In this document: one piece after another, positions 7,956 to 15,618 of the stretch | How the letters are laid out: each line of letters starts with the position of its first letter | How positions within the stretch are numbered: the first letter of the stretch is position 1 | From: CAYQAJ01 sp964415245 | Lineage (GTDB): Bacteria; Planctomycetota; Planctomycetia; Pirellulales; Pirellulaceae | Length of the DNA: 25,436 nucleotides | Direction of reading: 5' to 3' | Assembly: GCA_964415245.1 (NCBI GenBank) | Contig: CAYQAJ010000041.1 | Coordinates: 1-25,436, forward strand | Translations under genes and position numbers: made by a program | Notes under the pieces: model-generated | What the model was told of the DNA's origin: nothing | Database searches by the model: none | Seen by the model: only the letters and a program-made list of their open reading frames with translations

Positions 7956-9040
7956 TGCGCCGCGCCGCTCGTCGCGAGTCGCGCCGCCAATAGCATCGCC
8001 TGCCGCATACCGCCGGTCTCGGCGCGTCCTTGCCATGCGAGGTCGAACGCGGTGCCGTGTGCCACGCTGGTCCGCACGACCGGCAAGCCGAGCGTGACGT
8101 TCACCGCGTGGTGCATGCCCAACAGCTTCAGCGCAATGTGTCCCTGATCGTGGTACATAGCCACCACGGCGTCGAACTCACCGCCCGCGGCACGCATGAG
8201 CAGCGTATCGGCGGGCAGGGGACCTTCGATCGAAATGCCCTCGCTTTTCCCAAGCGCGACGGCCGGCGCGATGAGCCGCTCTTCCTCGTCGCCGAACAAG
8301 CCTCCTTCGCCCGCGTGCGGGTTCAGCGCGCATACGCCGATGCGCGGCGGCTCATGGTGTTGAGGGGCATCATTCAAAGCAGCGCCGCGATGCGACTCGG
8401 CTGGCTCGCGACATGCAAGCAGCGACCGCACCGCGCCTTCGGCGAGCCGGCAGCATGCTGCGATCCGCTCGCTGGTGAGCCGTCCGAACACTTCCCGTAG
8501 CGGCATGTGCAGCGTGGCGTGTACGACGCCCAACCCCACGCGGCCCGCGACTCCGCCCCCCGACGCCAGGTAGAGCATCATCGCCACTTCGTCGGCGCCA
8601 AACCACTCGGCCAATAACTCGGTGTGGCCCGGGTAGCGATGACCGGCCGCCCACAGTGCTCCTTTGTGAAGGGGGCCGGTCACCACGGCATCGGCCTGCC
8701 GCGAGCGCACCCAATCGGCCGCCGCACGCAGCGCGTCGAACGCCGCCTGACCGCCGCGGGCGTCGATCGTGCAAGGCGGCACCTGTTCGGCTTCATGCGC
8801 GCAGCAGGCCAGACAGGGGATTGTCGACCGGTCGGAGGGGACCTCGTCGGGCGAGGCGATTTCGACTACCTTCACCTGAGTGCCAACGAGCGCGGCGGCG
8901 CGGCGCAGCACGCCGGGATGTCCCATGACCACCGCGCGGCAAGCGGCGTGAATCGACGCGTCGGACCACGCGCCCACGATCGTCTCGGGGCCGACGCCGG
9001 CGGGATCGCCCATTGTTACAGCAAGCAGCGGTCGTTCCAT
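7889..9040 (-). CDS. pdxA: 4-hydroxythreonine-4-phosphate dehydrogenase (PdxA)
   Basis: PdxA oxidises 4-phosphohydroxy-L-threonine with NAD in DXP-dependent pyridoxal phosphate synthesis, in the cytosol. Family motifs are clear: 'TMGDPAGVGPE' at 9-19, metal-ligand His139 in GHTEL, 'HMPLREVF' near 178, 'NPHAGEGG' at 240-247, 'YHDQGH' at 296-301 and 'RTSVAHGTAFD' at 323-333. The length is 383, against about 330 for E. coli. The excess comes from a linker near 210-232 and a C-terminal tail of about 25 residues beyond the usual end near residue 357. Nearly all of that tail is antisense to the LolA-like gene, so it may be non-functional. A TACAAT only a few bases before the ATG suggests a promoter giving a very short or absent leader. 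Confidence 0.95.
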   Translation of the reverse strand: MERPLLAVTMGDPAGVGPETIVGAWSDASIHAACRAVVMGHPGVLRRAAALVGTQVKVVEIASPDEVPSDRSTIPCLACCAHEAEQVPPCTIDARGGQAAFDALRAAADWVRSRQADAVVTGPLHKGALWAAGHRYPGHTELLAEWFGADEVAMMLYLASGGGVAGRVGLGVVHATLHMPLREVFGRLTSERIAACCRLAEGAVRSLLACREPAESHRGAALNDAPQHHEPPRIGVCALNPHAGEGGLFGDEEERLIAPAVALGKSEGISIEGPLPADTLLMRAAGGEFDAVVAMYHDQGHIALKLLGMHHAVNVTLGLPVVRTSVAHGTAFDLAWQGRAETGGMRQAMLLAARLATSGAAHQRGGTGSPSRSSNSAVRSSIS

Positions 9041-9103
9041 GCCTTCATTGTAGCAATTGTTTTGGTCTCCAAGTTCCGTGTATCAAATTCAACTTTGTCC
9101 GTG

Positions 9104-9176
9104 GTCCGTGGTCAGTTGTCAGTGGCACGCGGAATCCCTGTAACAACTGACCAAGGACAACTGACAACTGAAAACT
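9104..9176. repeat. Inverted repeat with TCAGTTGTC-type units
   Basis: GTCCGTGGTCAGTTG (9104-9118) and CAACTGACCAAGGAC (9144-9158) are complementary at 14 of 15 positions around a 25-base loop. They are followed by further units, CAACTGACAACTGAAAACTG. The 14-mer CAACTGACAACTGA at 9158-9171 also occurs at 2190-2203 inside the long palindrome, so the two spacers share a repeat family. It lies between the divergent pdxA and membrane-protein genes, just upstream of the latter. Confidence 0.75.
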
Positions 9177-9184
9177 GTGGCCGC

Positions 9185-9898
9185 ATGCCCCGCATCTTCC
9201 TAACCATGTCGTTGCTCGCCTTCGCGATGCTCTTGGCCAACGCCGCGCTGGGGCTGCGGATCGGCGACTTCAACGGTGCCGCACGCAACCACCGCCAGGC
9301 GCAGGCCGCGCTCCGCGCGTTGGAGGGGAAGGGGGGAGCATCGCGCCGGGAGAGGCAGGCTCACATCGACCGCGCCGCATCCGTCTCCGACCGGCTCGAC
9401 AAAGTGAAGGGCCGCAAGATGTTCCACTTCCTGTTCGGCGTGGCGGCCGTGCTGATGGCGGTGCTGGTCAACAGCGTATCGATCACCTATTTCATCGGCA
9501 CGACTCGCTGGTGCCGCGAGGTGAGCGATGCATACAGCTTCGACGGCCACCTGGCGTCGCAGAGCACGCGGCTGAAAAGGACGGCGTTCCCCTGGGCGCT
9601 CGGAGGAGTGCTGGTGCTGTTGGGCATCGTCACCACCGGTGCCGCCTGCGATCCCAGCGCCAACTTGCAACGATCGGCCGAATGGGTCACGGTCCACCTC
9701 GCCGTCGCCATGGTGGGAACGACGCTGGTGGCGTGGTCGTTTCTGGTGCAGTGGGGTCGCATCGTCGCACAGCAGACCCTCATCGGAGAGGTTCAGAAGA
9801 AGGTGGCGGACGTGCGAGCGGCCAAGGGCCTCGACGGCGAGCTGCGCGATGACATGCCTGGCGATGTTGCCGCACCGACATCTCAACGAGCCGAATGA
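9185..9898 (+). CDS. Four-helix membrane protein of unknown function
   Basis: The 237-residue product has four hydrophobic segments, at about 4-22, 80-102, 137-156 and 165-187. A charged, probably helical loop (30-75, 'NHRQAQAALRALEGKGG' and following) lies between the first two, and a charged C-terminus follows the last. No family is recognised. The ATG at 9185 is chosen because it starts directly on the first hydrophobic segment; the frame is open further upstream only through repeat DNA, and no Shine-Dalgarno is visible. The stop overlaps the dtd start (ATGA at 9895-9898), so it is probably co-translated with dtd, but no functional link is evident. Confidence 0.75.
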   Translation: MPRIFLTMSLLAFAMLLANAALGLRIGDFNGAARNHRQAQAALRALEGKGGASRRERQAHIDRAASVSDRLDKVKGRKMFHFLFGVAAVLMAVLVNSVSITYFIGTTRWCREVSDAYSFDGHLASQSTRLKRTAFPWALGGVLVLLGIVTTGAACDPSANLQRSAEWVTVHLAVAMVGTTLVAWSFLVQWGRIVAQQTLIGEVQKKVADVRAAKGLDGELRDDMPGDVAAPTSQRAE

Positions 9899-10341
9899 TG
9901 CGCGCCTGCCTGCAGCGAGTAACCGAGGCCAGTGTCTCCGTCGACGGCGAGGTCGTGGGGCGGATCGGCTCGGGTCTCGTCGTGCTGTTGGGTGTGGCGG
10001 CCGATGACGAGGAGAGCGACTCGCGGCAACTCGCCGAGAAGATCGTCGATTTACGCATCTTCGAGGACGAGCAGGGCAAGATGAACCGTTCGCTCGACGA
10101 GACCCGCGGATCGATGCTCGTCGTCAGCCAGTTCACGCTGCTGGCCGACTGCCGCAAGGGGCGTCGCCCCAGCTTCACCCACGCGGCGCCGCCGGAGAAA
10201 GGCGAGCAGCTCTACGAATCGTTCGTCACAGCAGTCAGAGCGCGCGGCGTGAACGTGGCGACGGGCCGCTTTCGCGCCATGATGAAGGTATCGCTGGTGA
10301 ACGACGGCCCGGTAACGCTGCTGCTCGATACGAAGTCGTAG
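9895..10341 (+). CDS. dtd: D-aminoacyl-tRNA deacylase
   Basis: Dtd hydrolyses D-aminoacyl-tRNA (and glycyl-tRNA-Ala) in the cytosol, keeping D-amino acids out of translation. The 148-residue length is normal. The signature 'SQFTLLADCRKGRRPSF' and the C-terminal 'NDGPVTLLLDT', which carries the Gly-cisPro chiral selection loop, are both intact, as is the N-terminal 'MRACLQRVTEASVSVDG'. Two adjacent ATGs (9895 and 9898) are possible. The first overlaps the upstream stop and the second gives the family-typical MRA start. A strong palindrome follows 23 bases after the stop. Confidence 0.95.
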   Translation: MMRACLQRVTEASVSVDGEVVGRIGSGLVVLLGVAADDEESDSRQLAEKIVDLRIFEDEQGKMNRSLDETRGSMLVVSQFTLLADCRKGRRPSFTHAAPPEKGEQLYESFVTAVRARGVNVATGRFRAMMKVSLVNDGPVTLLLDTKS

Positions 10342-10363
10342 GACCCGTCTGCCGGAAGGAAAA

Positions 10364-10394
10364 CGTAGGTCCTGCTCGGCAAGCAGGACCTACG
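10364..10394 (-). terminator. Perfect 13-bp hairpin between convergent dtd and ydjM-like genes
   Basis: CGTAGGTCCTGCT (10364-10376) and AGCAGGACCTACG (10382-10394) are perfectly complementary around a 5-base loop. Read on the minus strand, the stem is followed by TTTT, which suits termination of the YdjM-like gene ending at 10413. On the plus side there is no U-run, but the stem could still protect the dtd mRNA 3' end. The same motif may be a dispersed repeat; only one copy is in this window. Confidence 0.6.
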
Positions 10395-10412
10395 GCGCGC
10401 CGACTTTTCACG

Positions 10413-11165
10413 TTAACGGAACAACGTGGCCGAAGGTTGGCCGGCTTCGCGCGGGGTTGCGTCTTGCTCGGGCTCTTGCGTCGTGTCGGTGGCGGTTTGC
10501 TGTGTTTCGGCGCTGGTGTCCGGGAATCGCTCCATCAGCACGGGATCGCCGAACGAAAGCGCCACCAGCGCGGTCAATTGTCCGTAGGTGGCGATGTTGA
10601 GAAAGGGGCTGGGGCTCCACAGCTTCATAGCTGTGCCGAATGATTTCTTCAAGCGCGGCAGCCCGCGCCGCAAATCGATGCTGTAAATCTCATCGAGCAA
10701 CAGGTGCGACATATAGCCGAGCACCACGGCTCCCGCCTTGAGCAGCCGCAGGTCCATTTGCTGGCTCGCGCAAACGACAAACGCAATCAGCCCCGCGATC
10801 GCCGCCGCCGGCAGGCTGTGCCACATGCCGCGGTGCACGGTCAGCCGCCCGATGAGCGCGGCGACGCCGAAGCGAATCCCCAGGTAGATGCCCATGCCGG
10901 CCAGGGCGATCGTCTCGAACGACAGCCCCATTTGGTGAAAGCGGTCGATCATCAGCATGGGCACCGCCGCCGCGGCGAACGCCATGCTTTCGCGACGCGG
11001 AACGCCGGTATCGCTGTCGATATCGGGCAGCATGCCCGAGGCGCCGCACAACCCGGCCGACAGCACGCAAGCAGGTATCGGCATTTCCCACAGGAAATGG
11101 GCGCACGTTCCGTAACCGATTCCCAGCACGGTGCTGGTGCCGATGTGCATCTTGAAGCCGGCCAT
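10413..11165 (-). CDS. YdjM/DUF457-type membrane-bound putative metal-dependent hydrolase
   Basis: The start at 11165 gives 'MAGFKMHIGTSTVLGIGYG', a typical beginning for this family; the frame is open to 11474 but the extra part is basic and featureless. The 250-residue product shows 'HIGTSTVLGIG' (His at about 7), 'LCGASGMLPDIDSDTGVP' with the Asp cluster, 'HRGMWHSLPAA' and 'YMSHLLLDEIYS'. These His/Asp motifs define the LexA-binding inner-membrane hydrolase family (PF04307). Five or so hydrophobic segments place it in the membrane. The substrate is not known. The last 35 residues are a Thr/Gln/Glu-rich tail. It is divergent from the CvpA-like gene. Confidence 0.85.
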   Translation of the reverse strand: MAGFKMHIGTSTVLGIGYGTCAHFLWEMPIPACVLSAGLCGASGMLPDIDSDTGVPRRESMAFAAAAVPMLMIDRFHQMGLSFETIALAGMGIYLGIRFGVAALIGRLTVHRGMWHSLPAAAIAGLIAFVVCASQQMDLRLLKAGAVVLGYMSHLLLDEIYSIDLRRGLPRLKKSFGTAMKLWSPSPFLNIATYGQLTALVALSFGDPVLMERFPDTSAETQQTATDTTQEPEQDATPREAGQPSATLFR

Positions 11166-11472
11166 GCGCACGATTCCTATCGGCGAGCGATGTCGGGGGA
11201 TTTTTGTCCAGCGGCGGATTGCCGGCGAAATGTAGCGGCCGCGAGCGCAATCACCAAGATCATTGTGGCCAGCAGGCGACGTGGCTTTGACGCGCGAACG
11301 TGAATTGCCCAGCTTGCGCGATTGCTCTTCGCCGCCGGGGCAGCGGTCGCTATACTCCCCTCCCCGCTCGGAGGAAAAAGCGGGGGGCGCGATCGCTGCG
11401 AGGTTAACGCGGCGTTCGCTGCGCCACGGGAACGCGCGCGTGCGCCGCTGTGTGCGACGGAAAGGAATCCGC
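11166..11472. other. Divergent spacer between YdjM-like and CvpA-like genes
   Basis: These 307 bases hold no gene. They contain a candidate plus-strand promoter (11328-11356) and a small hairpin just after it (CCCCGCT 11362-11368 / AGCGGGG 11379-11385). Nothing convincing was seen for the minus-strand gene. Confidence 0.5.
11328..11356 (+). promoter_or_regulatory. Candidate promoter for the CvpA-like gene
   Basis: TATACT at 11351-11356 matches five of six -10 bases. At a 17-base spacing the -35 position holds TTCGCC, a poor match. Transcription would begin near 11363, at the base of the small CCCCGCT/AGCGGGG hairpin, leaving a leader of about 110 bases. This is suggestive only. Confidence 0.3.
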
Positions 11473-12264
11473 ATGCAAATCTACGACGTCATCATGCTCT
11501 TGGTGCTGGCCGGCGCGATCGCGTTTGGCGCCTGGAAGGGACTCGCCTGGCAATTGGCCTCGCTGTCGGCCATCTTCGTCAGCTACTTCGTGGCGTATCA
11601 ATATCGACACGTGCTGGCGGCGCGAATCGACGCGCCTTCGCCGTGGAACGTATTCGTGTCGATGTTGATTCTCTACCTGGGAACGTCGCTGGTGATCTGG
11701 CTCGTGTTTCGACTGGTCAAGGGCTTTATCGACAAGTTAAAGCTCAAGGAATTTGATCGCCATGCCGGCGCTTTGCTGGGCGCCGGCAAGGGCGTGCTGT
11801 TGTGCGTTCTCGTCACCTTGTTCGCCATTACCTTACTCAGCAAGGATCAGCAACAGGTTATCGTCGATTCGCGGTCGGGCTACTATATCGCCTTGCTGCT
11901 CGACCAGGCCCATGGCATCATGCCCTCCGAGGTGCATGACGTGTTGCACCCGTACATTCACGAGCTGGACGAGAATCTGCACGATCACAGCGACCACGAT
12001 CACGGCGAAAACGACCTCGACGCGATCGGCGATCCGGCAGGTGGAACCGCGGCCCACGAACTCCACACGGAAGCCGAGGAGCATCACACGGGCACCGCGG
12101 CCGACAACCCTCACGACCCCGATAATGAGCACGCGGCCGACAATCCCCCCGAGGGAAACAATCCGACCGATGACGACGGCGACTTGGCCGGCTTCTGGGG
12201 CGACCTGCTGCGATGGGCCAAGCGACTGGAAGATGTCAGCGGCGACGCCTCCTCGACCCGCTGA
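11473..12264 (+). CDS. CvpA-family membrane protein with His/Asp-rich tail
   Basis: The start at 11473 is supported by AAAGGAA upstream and by the family-typical beginning 'MQIYDVIMLLVLAGAIAFGAWKG'. The 263-residue product has about four hydrophobic segments within the first 125 residues, with 'GAWKGLAWQLASL' and 'DRHAGALLGAGKGVLLC', the two conserved CvpA stretches. CvpA proteins are small inner-membrane proteins linked to colicin V export and envelope homeostasis; their molecular role is unsettled. From about residue 165 the protein becomes very rich in His, Asp, Glu and Asn ('HDHSDHDHGEND', 'EAEEHHTG'), which could bind divalent metal. The tail ends in a short amphipathic stretch ('FWGDLLRWAKRLEDV'). 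Confidence 0.85.
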   Translation: MQIYDVIMLLVLAGAIAFGAWKGLAWQLASLSAIFVSYFVAYQYRHVLAARIDAPSPWNVFVSMLILYLGTSLVIWLVFRLVKGFIDKLKLKEFDRHAGALLGAGKGVLLCVLVTLFAITLLSKDQQQVIVDSRSGYYIALLLDQAHGIMPSEVHDVLHPYIHELDENLHDHSDHDHGENDLDAIGDPAGGTAAHELHTEAEEHHTGTAADNPHDPDNEHAADNPPEGNNPTDDDGDLAGFWGDLLRWAKRLEDVSGDASSTR

Positions 12265-12852
12265 CATGCGCCCGTACGCCCGGTAGCGGACGCCTCGAAT
12301 CGGTCGCTCGAATCATGCCCAGTTGGCGGGATGTTCGAAGGGCGCCGTCGATCAATCAGAATGCTCGGGGAAGGGGGGGAGTGGTCGTTCGTGGGCGCGC
12401 GGCGACGCGCTCCGGTTAACCGCAGCAACACGCCGTCGCGGCGCTTCCGCAGCGGCGAAATGCCTCCACCCCGAACCGCGTTGCTTGCGAACGTCGCTCT
12501 TGCCCAGGGCAGCGGGGCTAAAACGGCAGATTCCCCGGGAAAACGGCCGATCCCAACCGAACATAAGAAACATTATCGGACGTTGGAGGGAGGCCACTAC
12601 TGGCGGCAATCAGCGCTGATTCGGACCGGCGCGCTGCCTTGCGAGAGACGGCGCAGCGTGCCCGTTTGAGATGCTTCCGCAGCGTCCTCAAACGAGACGC
12701 GTCCTGGGTGCCGCGGGCCGTCGCGATTAGCGTGCGGAGCGACGGAGGGCCGAGCAACCGGGCGCCCTCCCCTGCGGTCGCTTTCGGATCATTCCCGAAG
12801 CGGCTCCGTCTGGGCACGGCTCCGTCTGGGCACGGCTCCGTCTGGGCACGGT
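12265..12852. other. 588-bp gene-free spacer between convergent genes
   Basis: No frame here resembles a known protein. Visible structures are a perfect 14-bp palindrome AATCAGCGCTGATT (12608-12621), an 8-bp inverted repeat CGTTTGAG/CTCAAACG (12663-12670, 12687-12694), and the 16-bp triplicate at 12802-12849. As both neighbours end here, no promoter is required. An undetected small RNA cannot be excluded. Confidence 0.5.
12802..12849. repeat. Three perfect 16-bp tandem repeats just after accA
   Basis: GGCTCCGTCTGGGCAC occurs three times head to tail and is followed by GGTTCAG, which contains the accA stop (TCA at 12853-12855). The unit length is not a multiple of three. The repeat lies just outside the gene, three bases from the stop codon. 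Confidence 0.85.
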
Positions 12853-14339
12853 TCAGTTCGCTTCGACCGAGTCGACAACCGTATCGGCCGAGCCGTTGGA
12901 TGGGTCGGGTTCTTTCGCTGGCGCCGATTTTGTCTGCTTGGTCGTGGAACCGCTCTGCGGCGAGGCCGATTTCGATTTCCCGGACTTCGCGCCGGTCCGG
13001 GGGGATGCCGACCTCGCCGGCCTGGTTGCCGAATCCGATTGGGTCGAGTCTGAATGTGCATCGGTGGACGCCGACTCGGACTGTTCGGCCGCCGAAACGG
13101 ACGGAGCGGCCGCCGATTGCGAATCCCCGCCCGCCGCCTCCGGGCCGCCCGCCGCCTCCGGGCCGCCCGCCGCCTCCGGGCCGCCCGCCGCCTCNNNNNN
13201 NNNNNNNNNNNNNNNNNNNNNNNNNNNNNNNNNNNNNNNNNNNNNNNNNNNNNNNNNNNNNNNNNNNNNNNNNNNNNNNNNNNNNNNNNNNNNNCCGGGC
13301 CGCCCGCCGCCTCCGGGCCGCCCGCCGCCTCCGGGCCGCCCGCCGCCTCCGGGCCGCCCGCCGCCTCGGGCTCGGGTGGCTGATCCAAAAAGACACCCAT
13401 GCGGCGAAACTTCTCGTACCGCTGCTGGAGAAGCTGGTTGAGCGGTTGGCCGACCAGCTCACGGAGTGTCTTGGCCAGATACAGCTTCAGTCGGACGGCC
13501 ATCTGGTGATAGTCGCGGTGCGCCCCGCCGAGCGGCTCTTCGATCGAGTGATCGATGACGCCCAGCCGCAACAGGTCGGCCGAGGTGAACTTCAAGGCGG
13601 TGGCCGCCTGTTCCGCGTATTGGCCGCTCTTCCAGAGGATGCCGGCGCACCCTTCGGGGCTGATGACCGAATAGTAGGCGTGCTGGAGCATGGCCACGCG
13701 GTCGCCCACACCGATGCCCAGTGCGCCGCCGCTGCCCCCTTCGCCAATGACAACACACACGATGGGCGTCTCGAGCCGCGACATCTCGAACATGTTCTCG
13801 GCAATGACCTGCGCCTGACCGCGCTCTTCGGCGCCGATGCCCGGGTAGGCGCCCGGGGTATCCACGAGGCATACCACCGGCAGGCCGAACTTGGCCCCCA
13901 TCCGCATCTTGGCCAGCGCCTTGCGATACCCCTCGGGATGTGCGCAGCCGAAGTAGCAGGCGCTGCGCTCCTTGACGGTGCGTCCCTTCTGATGTCCCAC
14001 CACCATGATCTTGTACTGGTCGAGCCTGGCGAAGCCGCATCGGATGGCGCGATCGTCTCCGAAGTGCTTGTCGCCGTGCAGCTCGACGAACTCGTCGAAC
14101 ACCTGCGTGAGGTAGTCGGCCGTCTGGGGTCGATCCTTGTGTCGCGCGACCTGAACCGTCTCCCAGGGACTCAGATTCGCATAGACGCGCTTGATGGTGT
14201 CGGTCAACTGGCGGCGGAGGCCGCGTACTTCGTCTTCGTCACCGGCGCCGGCTTGGAGCGCCTTCTCGGCGTCGCGCAGCCGCGCTTCCAGTTCGACGAT
14301 CGGCTGTTCAAATGCCAGTGGCGTGGTACCGTTTTGCAT
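12853..14339 (-). CDS. accA: Acetyl-CoA carboxylase carboxyltransferase alpha subunit with long repeat tail, interrupted by assembly gap
   Basis: AccA with AccD transfers the carboxyl group from carboxybiotin to acetyl-CoA, the committed step of fatty acid synthesis. Residues 1-320 match the family throughout: 'FEQPIVELEARL' near the start, 'HGDKHFGDD' at 88-96, 'LVDTPGAYPGIGAEERGQ' at 158-175, 'GEGGSGGALGIGVGD' at 199-213 and 'SVISPEGCAGILWK' at 224-237. E. coli AccA is 319 long, so everything after about 320 is extra: at least eight EAAGGP units, then about 90 Ser/Ala/Lys/Thr-rich residues ending VVDSVEAN. The 100 N (13195-13294) split the repeat and break the reading frame, but the repeat register implies a true gap of 17 + 18n bases, which keeps one open frame (at least about 461 residues). 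No Shine-Dalgarno is visible. It lies downstream of a kinase gene. Confidence 0.93.
13123..13366. repeat. 18-bp tandem repeat encoding EAAGGP, containing a gap
   Basis: The plus-strand unit CCTCCGGGCCGCCCGCCG repeats about four times on each side of the N run. On the minus strand it codes for EAAGGP within the AccA tail. Left of the gap the array ends in GGDSQSAAA; on the right it begins after PPEPEAAGGP. The near-identity of copies and very high GC explain why assembly failed here. Confidence 0.9.
13195..13294. other. Assembly gap (100 N)
   Basis: Exactly 100 N, a conventional placeholder for a gap of unknown size. It lies within identical 18-bp units, so the true copy number of the AccA repeat is not known. 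Confidence 0.95.
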
Positions 14340-14464
14340 CGTTTCGTAGGGGGAACGTGTTTGTGGGGGCCGCCGGCCGAATCGTGGCGCTTCGAGAATC
14401 AGAGGTTCACGATGTTCGTCGGAGAGCCGTGGGCGATTGCGAATCGGTTGGCGGTGCTCGTTTC

Positions 14465-15346
14465 CTATTCCGAGGTAGCCTGCTGCGTGGTATCGACCGC
14501 TCGGGGGCGCGACTTGAACGGCCGGATGTCCTTCATTTCATGAATCAGCTCTTCCATCGACTGGGGGCGGTGGCTGCGCTTCTTGGCCAGCATTCTGGTT
14601 ACAAGATCGGCAAACTCAGTGGAGACGTTCGAATTCAAGGCCAAAAGCGATGGGATCGCCGCCGAGAGATGGCGGTTCAGCAATTCGTTCGGGCTGACCG
14701 CTGTGTACGGTGGACGGCCCCCCAAAAGTTCGAAAAACATGCAGCCCAGGCCATACATATCGCTGCGCGGATCGATCGCGTGTCCGCGAATCTGCTCGGG
14801 CGACATGTAGCTGCGGGTCCCCTTCACTACCTTATTGCGCCCGCCGAACAATTTTCCCAGTCCACCGGGAGCGCGCCGCGCGATGGCGAAGTCGATCAGC
14901 TTGACGTCGCAAGCGGCGTTCACGAGAAAGTTATCGGGTTTGACGTCGCAGTGCACCCATCCTTGGTCGTGCAAATAGCGGAGCCCTTCGGCCGACTGTT
15001 CGGCGATCGAGGCGAACTGGCCCAATATGCGATCGGCATCGGCGCGGATCGCCTGCTTGAGGTTGATCGAGTTGAAGTACTCCAGTACGAGAAACGGGAT
15101 TTCGCGGTCGATTTCGGTTTCGTAGATTTCGATGACGTTAGGATGCTTGAACGCGCGGCCCACCTCGAGCTCGTGTTTCAGGTAGGCGATCTCCTCGCGG
15201 TCGTTGGCGCGCTCCTGCAAGAGCGCCTTTAAGGCCACGCGCCTCCCACTGATCGCGTGAACGGCCTCCCAGATCGCGCACGTTTGACCGGTCCGCACGA
15301 GACGGACGAGCCGGTATGAGCCCAGATGATCGCGTCCACGTGACAC
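14465..15346 (-). CDS. Serine/threonine protein kinase (Hanks type) with altered motifs
   Basis: The 293-residue protein is a bare kinase domain with no membrane segment, so it is probably cytosolic. It starts with GTG. Visible motifs: a weak glycine loop (only 'RTGQTCAIWEA' at 18-28), Lys40 in VALKAL, Glu59 in helix C, 'HCDVKPDN' at 132-139 with catalytic Asp134, Lys136 and Asn139, 'IDFAIAR' at 151-157 with metal-binding Asp152, 'SYMSPEQ' at 179-185, and 'SDMYGLG' near 196. HRD is replaced by HCD and DFG by DFA; the catalytic residues themselves are present, so activity is plausible but regulation may differ. It lies between a glycosyltransferase gene and accA on the same strand. The target is unknown. 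Confidence 0.92.
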   Translation of the reverse strand: MSRGRDHLGSYRLVRLVRTGQTCAIWEAVHAISGRRVALKALLQERANDREEIAYLKHELEVGRAFKHPNVIEIYETEIDREIPFLVLEYFNSINLKQAIRADADRILGQFASIAEQSAEGLRYLHDQGWVHCDVKPDNFLVNAACDVKLIDFAIARRAPGGLGKLFGGRNKVVKGTRSYMSPEQIRGHAIDPRSDMYGLGCMFFELLGGRPPYTAVSPNELLNRHLSAAIPSLLALNSNVSTEFADLVTRMLAKKRSHRPQSMEELIHEMKDIRPFKSRPRAVDTTQQATSE

Positions 15347-15479
15347 GGAGCCGCTAGTCCGCCTTTTGCGCGGCCGCTCATTACCTTGTGCGCCGCGGCG
15401 ACGGCGCAGCCGGACCGCGTGTCGCGGTCACTCGGCGGTTCTGCGGCCTGTTGGAGTCGTAGGGCTAACGACCTAATCC

Positions 15480-15605
15480 AAGTCGTCTCTCGCTCCGCGA
15501 GAGAACGTCCTCTCCGCGAATGGACGACCTCTCCCCGAGAGAAGGTCTTCTCCGCAACGAAACGTCCGCCAGAGAACGTCCTCTCGCGGAGCGAGAGGCG
15601 ACTTC
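15480..15605. repeat. Long inverted repeat with nested palindromes, downstream of the glycosyltransferase gene
   Basis: Arms 15480-15513 and 15572-15605 are complementary at 31 of 34 positions, and all three differences are transitions. Each arm is itself palindromic (CTCTCGCTCCGCGAGAG at 15487-15503 and its partner). The centre has degenerate CGTCCTCTCC / GGTCTTCTCC units. It lies 13 bases after the glycosyltransferase stop, so it may fold at that mRNA's 3' end, but no U-run follows. It looks like a dispersed REP-type element. Confidence 0.8.
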
Positions 15606-15618
15606 TTAGCACCTTAGT

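Noticed and set aside
12789..13194. Continuation of AccA as Arg-rich sequence left of the gap
   Set aside because: It arises only if the gap is taken as exactly 100 bases. The repeat register selects the other frame, which keeps EAAGGP units on both sides.
12639..14543. A 634-codon plus-strand frame through the first gap
   Set aside because: Antisense to accA and dependent on the arbitrary 100 N length; no recognisable domain.
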